Below are positions 62,401 to 64,000 of a DNA stretch of 64,000 nucleotides, piece after piece. The position numbers and the translations under genes were made by a program. Position 1 is the stretch's first letter. The number at the start of each line of letters is the position of its first letter. Source of the DNA: Euonymus europaeus (Eukaryota; Streptophyta; Magnoliopsida; Celastrales; Celastraceae). Below the pieces are notes generated by a model, which did no database searches, was not told where the DNA came from, and saw only the letters and a list, made by a program, of their open reading frames with translations. Where the stretch lies: assembly GCA_963580455.1 (NCBI GenBank), contig OY756966.1, forward strand, positions 15,751,001-15,815,000, read 5' to 3'.

Positions 62401-64000
62401 ATGTCAAATTTAACGAGTATAAGCTTCCTACATTATTTCTATGCCAAAACACCAACTTTCTATGACAAATGGACAAAACCGTTAAAAGCTCCTCCATAGA
62501 GAGAGTTGAGCAACTTCGGACTATCAAAGTTGCTCGGGATAGACTTTTTATTGTTCTTCTATGTGAAATTTTACGAGTATAAGCTTTCTACATTATTTCG
62601 ATGCCAAAACACCAACTTTCTATGACAAATGGACAAAACCGTTAAAAGCTCCTCCATAGAGAGAGTTGAGCAACTACGGACTATCAAAGTTGCTCGGGAT
62701 AGACTTTTAATTGTTCTTCTATGTCAAATTTAACGAGTATAAGCTTCCTACATTATTTCGATGCCAAAACACCAACTTTCTACGACGAATCGACAAAACT
62801 GTTAAAACCTCCTCCATAGAGAGAGTTGAGCAACTTCGGACTATCAAAGTTGCTCGGGATAGACTTTTTATTGTTCTTCTATGTCAAATTTTATTAGTAT
62901 AAGCTTCTTACATTATTTGGATGCCACAACACCAACTTTCTATGACGAATGGACAAAATCGTTAAAACCTCCTCCTTAGAGAGAGTTGAGCAACTTCGGA
63001 CTATCAAAGTTGCTCGGCATAGACTTTTAATGGTTCTTCTATGTCAAATTTAACGAGTATAAGCTTCCTACATTATTTCGATGCCAAAACACCAACTTTT
63101 TATGACAAATGGACAAAACCGTTAAAAGCTCCTCCATAGAGAGAGTTGAGCAACTTCGGACTATCAAAGTTGCTCGGGATAGACTTTTTATTGTTCTTCT
63201 ATGTGAAATTATACGAGTATAAGCTTCCTACATTATTTCGATGCCAAAACACCAACTTTCTATGACAAATGGACAAAACCGTTAAAACCTCCTCCATAGA
63301 GAGAGTTGAGCAACTTCGGACTATCAAAGTTGCTCGGGATAGACTTTTTATTGTTCTTCTATGTCAAATTTTATGAGTATAAGCTTCTTACATTATTTGG
63401 ATGCCACAACACCAACTTTCTATGACAAATGGACAAAATCGTTAAAACCTCCTCCTTAGAAAGAGTTGAGCAACTTCGGACTATCAAAGTTGCTCAGCAT
63501 AGGCTTTTAATGGTTCTTCTATGTCAAATTTAACGAGTATAAGCTTCCTACATTATTTCGATGCCAAAACACCAACTTTCTATGACAAATGGACAAAACC
63601 GTTAAAAGCTCCTCCATAGAGAGAGTTGAGCAACTTCGGACTATCAAAGTTGCTCGGGATAGACTTTTTATTGTTCTTCTATGTGAAATTATACGAGTAT
63701 AAGCTTCCTACATTATTTCGATGCCAAAACACCAACTTTCTATGACAAATGGACAAAACCGTTAAAACCTCCTCCATAGAGAGAGTTGAGCAACTTCGGA
63801 CTATCAAAGTTGCTCGGGATAGACTTTTTATTGTTCTTCTATGTCAAAGTTTATGAGTATAAGCTTCTTACATTATTTGGATGCCACAACACCAACTTTC
63901 TATGACAAATGGACAAAATCGTTAAAACCTCCTCCTTAGAAAGAGTTGAGCAACTTCGGACTATCAAAGTTGCTCGGCATAGGCTTTTAATGGTTCTTCT
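62400..64000 (+). repeat. Right-edge stretch ending in two 480-bp higher-order units
   Basis: 63041-63520 and 63521-64000 are two successive copies of a three-monomer unit. The order is a TTTAACGAG monomer with GCTCCTCC, a GAAATTATACGAG monomer with CCTCCTCCATAG, and a TTTTATGAG monomer with TTGGATGCCAC and CCTCCTTAGAAAG, leading into a GCATAGGCTTTTAATGG junction (63497, 63977). Few differences are visible: ACTTTTTATG against ACTTTCTATG, CTCAGCATAGG against CTCGGCATAGG, and TCAAATTTTATG against TCAAAGTTTATG. The array runs off the window. The open frame 62711-62902 is a satellite artefact. Confidence 0.88.

Larger units (their letters stand above)
1..64000 (+). repeat. 160-bp satellite DNA array spanning the whole window
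   Basis: The window is filled from edge to edge by head-to-tail copies of one 160-bp monomer. Landmarks such as GGGATAGACTTTTTATTG, GAGTATAAGCTTCC, CCAAAACACCAACTTTC and GAGAGAGTTGAGCAACTTC recur every 160 bp in the same order and on the same strand. The monomer start is at position 1 and, near the end, at 63976, so about 400 monomers fit with a net indel of only about -25 bp. GC is about 37%. Neighbouring copies differ by a handful of substitutions. No unique or foreign sequence interrupts the array. Family knowledge: arrays of 150-180 bp monomers of this length typify centromeric or pericentromeric heterochromatin. I do not recognise the named family, and the host is unresolved. Confidence 0.99.

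Noticed and set aside
1..64000. Regularly spaced repeats as in a CRISPR array.
   Set aside because: The whole 160 bp repeats with no unique spacers and no cas-like genes; the period is far too long and the similarity runs through the entire unit.
1..64000. Internal promoter boxes, tRNA, 5S rRNA or SINE ancestry of the monomer.
   Set aside because: I could not find A-box or B-box sequences in proper spacing, a cloverleaf, a poly-A tail or target-site duplications; the monomers are head to tail without any gap.

Overview
The whole 64 kb window is a single, uninterrupted tandem array of one satellite DNA family. The monomer is 160 bp, about 37% GC and always in the same orientation. Counting the phase of the motif that opens each monomer, about 400 monomers fit into the window, and net small indels amount to only about -25 bp over the full length. 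I see no gene, RNA gene, transposon, microsatellite expansion, strand inversion or non-satellite interruption. Neither edge of the array lies in the window. The short open frames that can be found are by-products of the satellite.

An array of this kind points to eukaryotic constitutive heterochromatin, most likely centromeric or pericentromeric: a near-nucleosomal monomer, a very long homogeneous array and in-register higher-order duplications. I do not recognise the monomer as a named family. Plant-type 150-180 bp satellites are the most natural comparison, but neither species nor kingdom can be fixed from the sequence. Each monomer normally carries one HindIII site (AAGCTT), a perfect 9-bp inverted repeat around a 10-nt spacer, and traces of an older internal duplication.

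Layout. 0-10.7 kb: a 2.4 kb block present twice (1-2375 and 8316-10690), with shorter extra copies between. 10.7-18.3 kb: blocks re-used at offsets of 8, 19, 22 and 36 monomers. 18.3-26.3 kb: blocks at offsets of about 18-23 monomers. 26.3-29.9 kb: a 1.5 kb block followed by its copy, with three monomers inserted in the copy. 29.9-36.9 kb: a transition zone in which several diagnostic variants switch. 36.9-43.2 kb: a 2239-bp (14-monomer) tandem duplication that looks identical by eye, then a 1120-bp (7-monomer) one. 43.4-50.8 kb: a 2.7 kb block and a 3.0 kb copy that gained two monomers, built largely on a 480-bp three-monomer higher-order unit. 50.8-56.3 kb: a mosaic with one- and two-monomer duplications. 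56.3-58.6 kb: modules shared with 34-37 kb, more than 20 kb away. 58.6-64 kb: 13- and 15-monomer-offset copies, a 13-bp deletion monomer and, at the right edge, the 480-bp unit in tandem.

Nothing here works as a gene set. What can be read is the history of the array: copying in steps of whole monomers (1, 2, 3, 7, 8, 10, 13, 14, 27 and more), local homogenisation domains, and CpG-type decay that suggests cytosine methylation.
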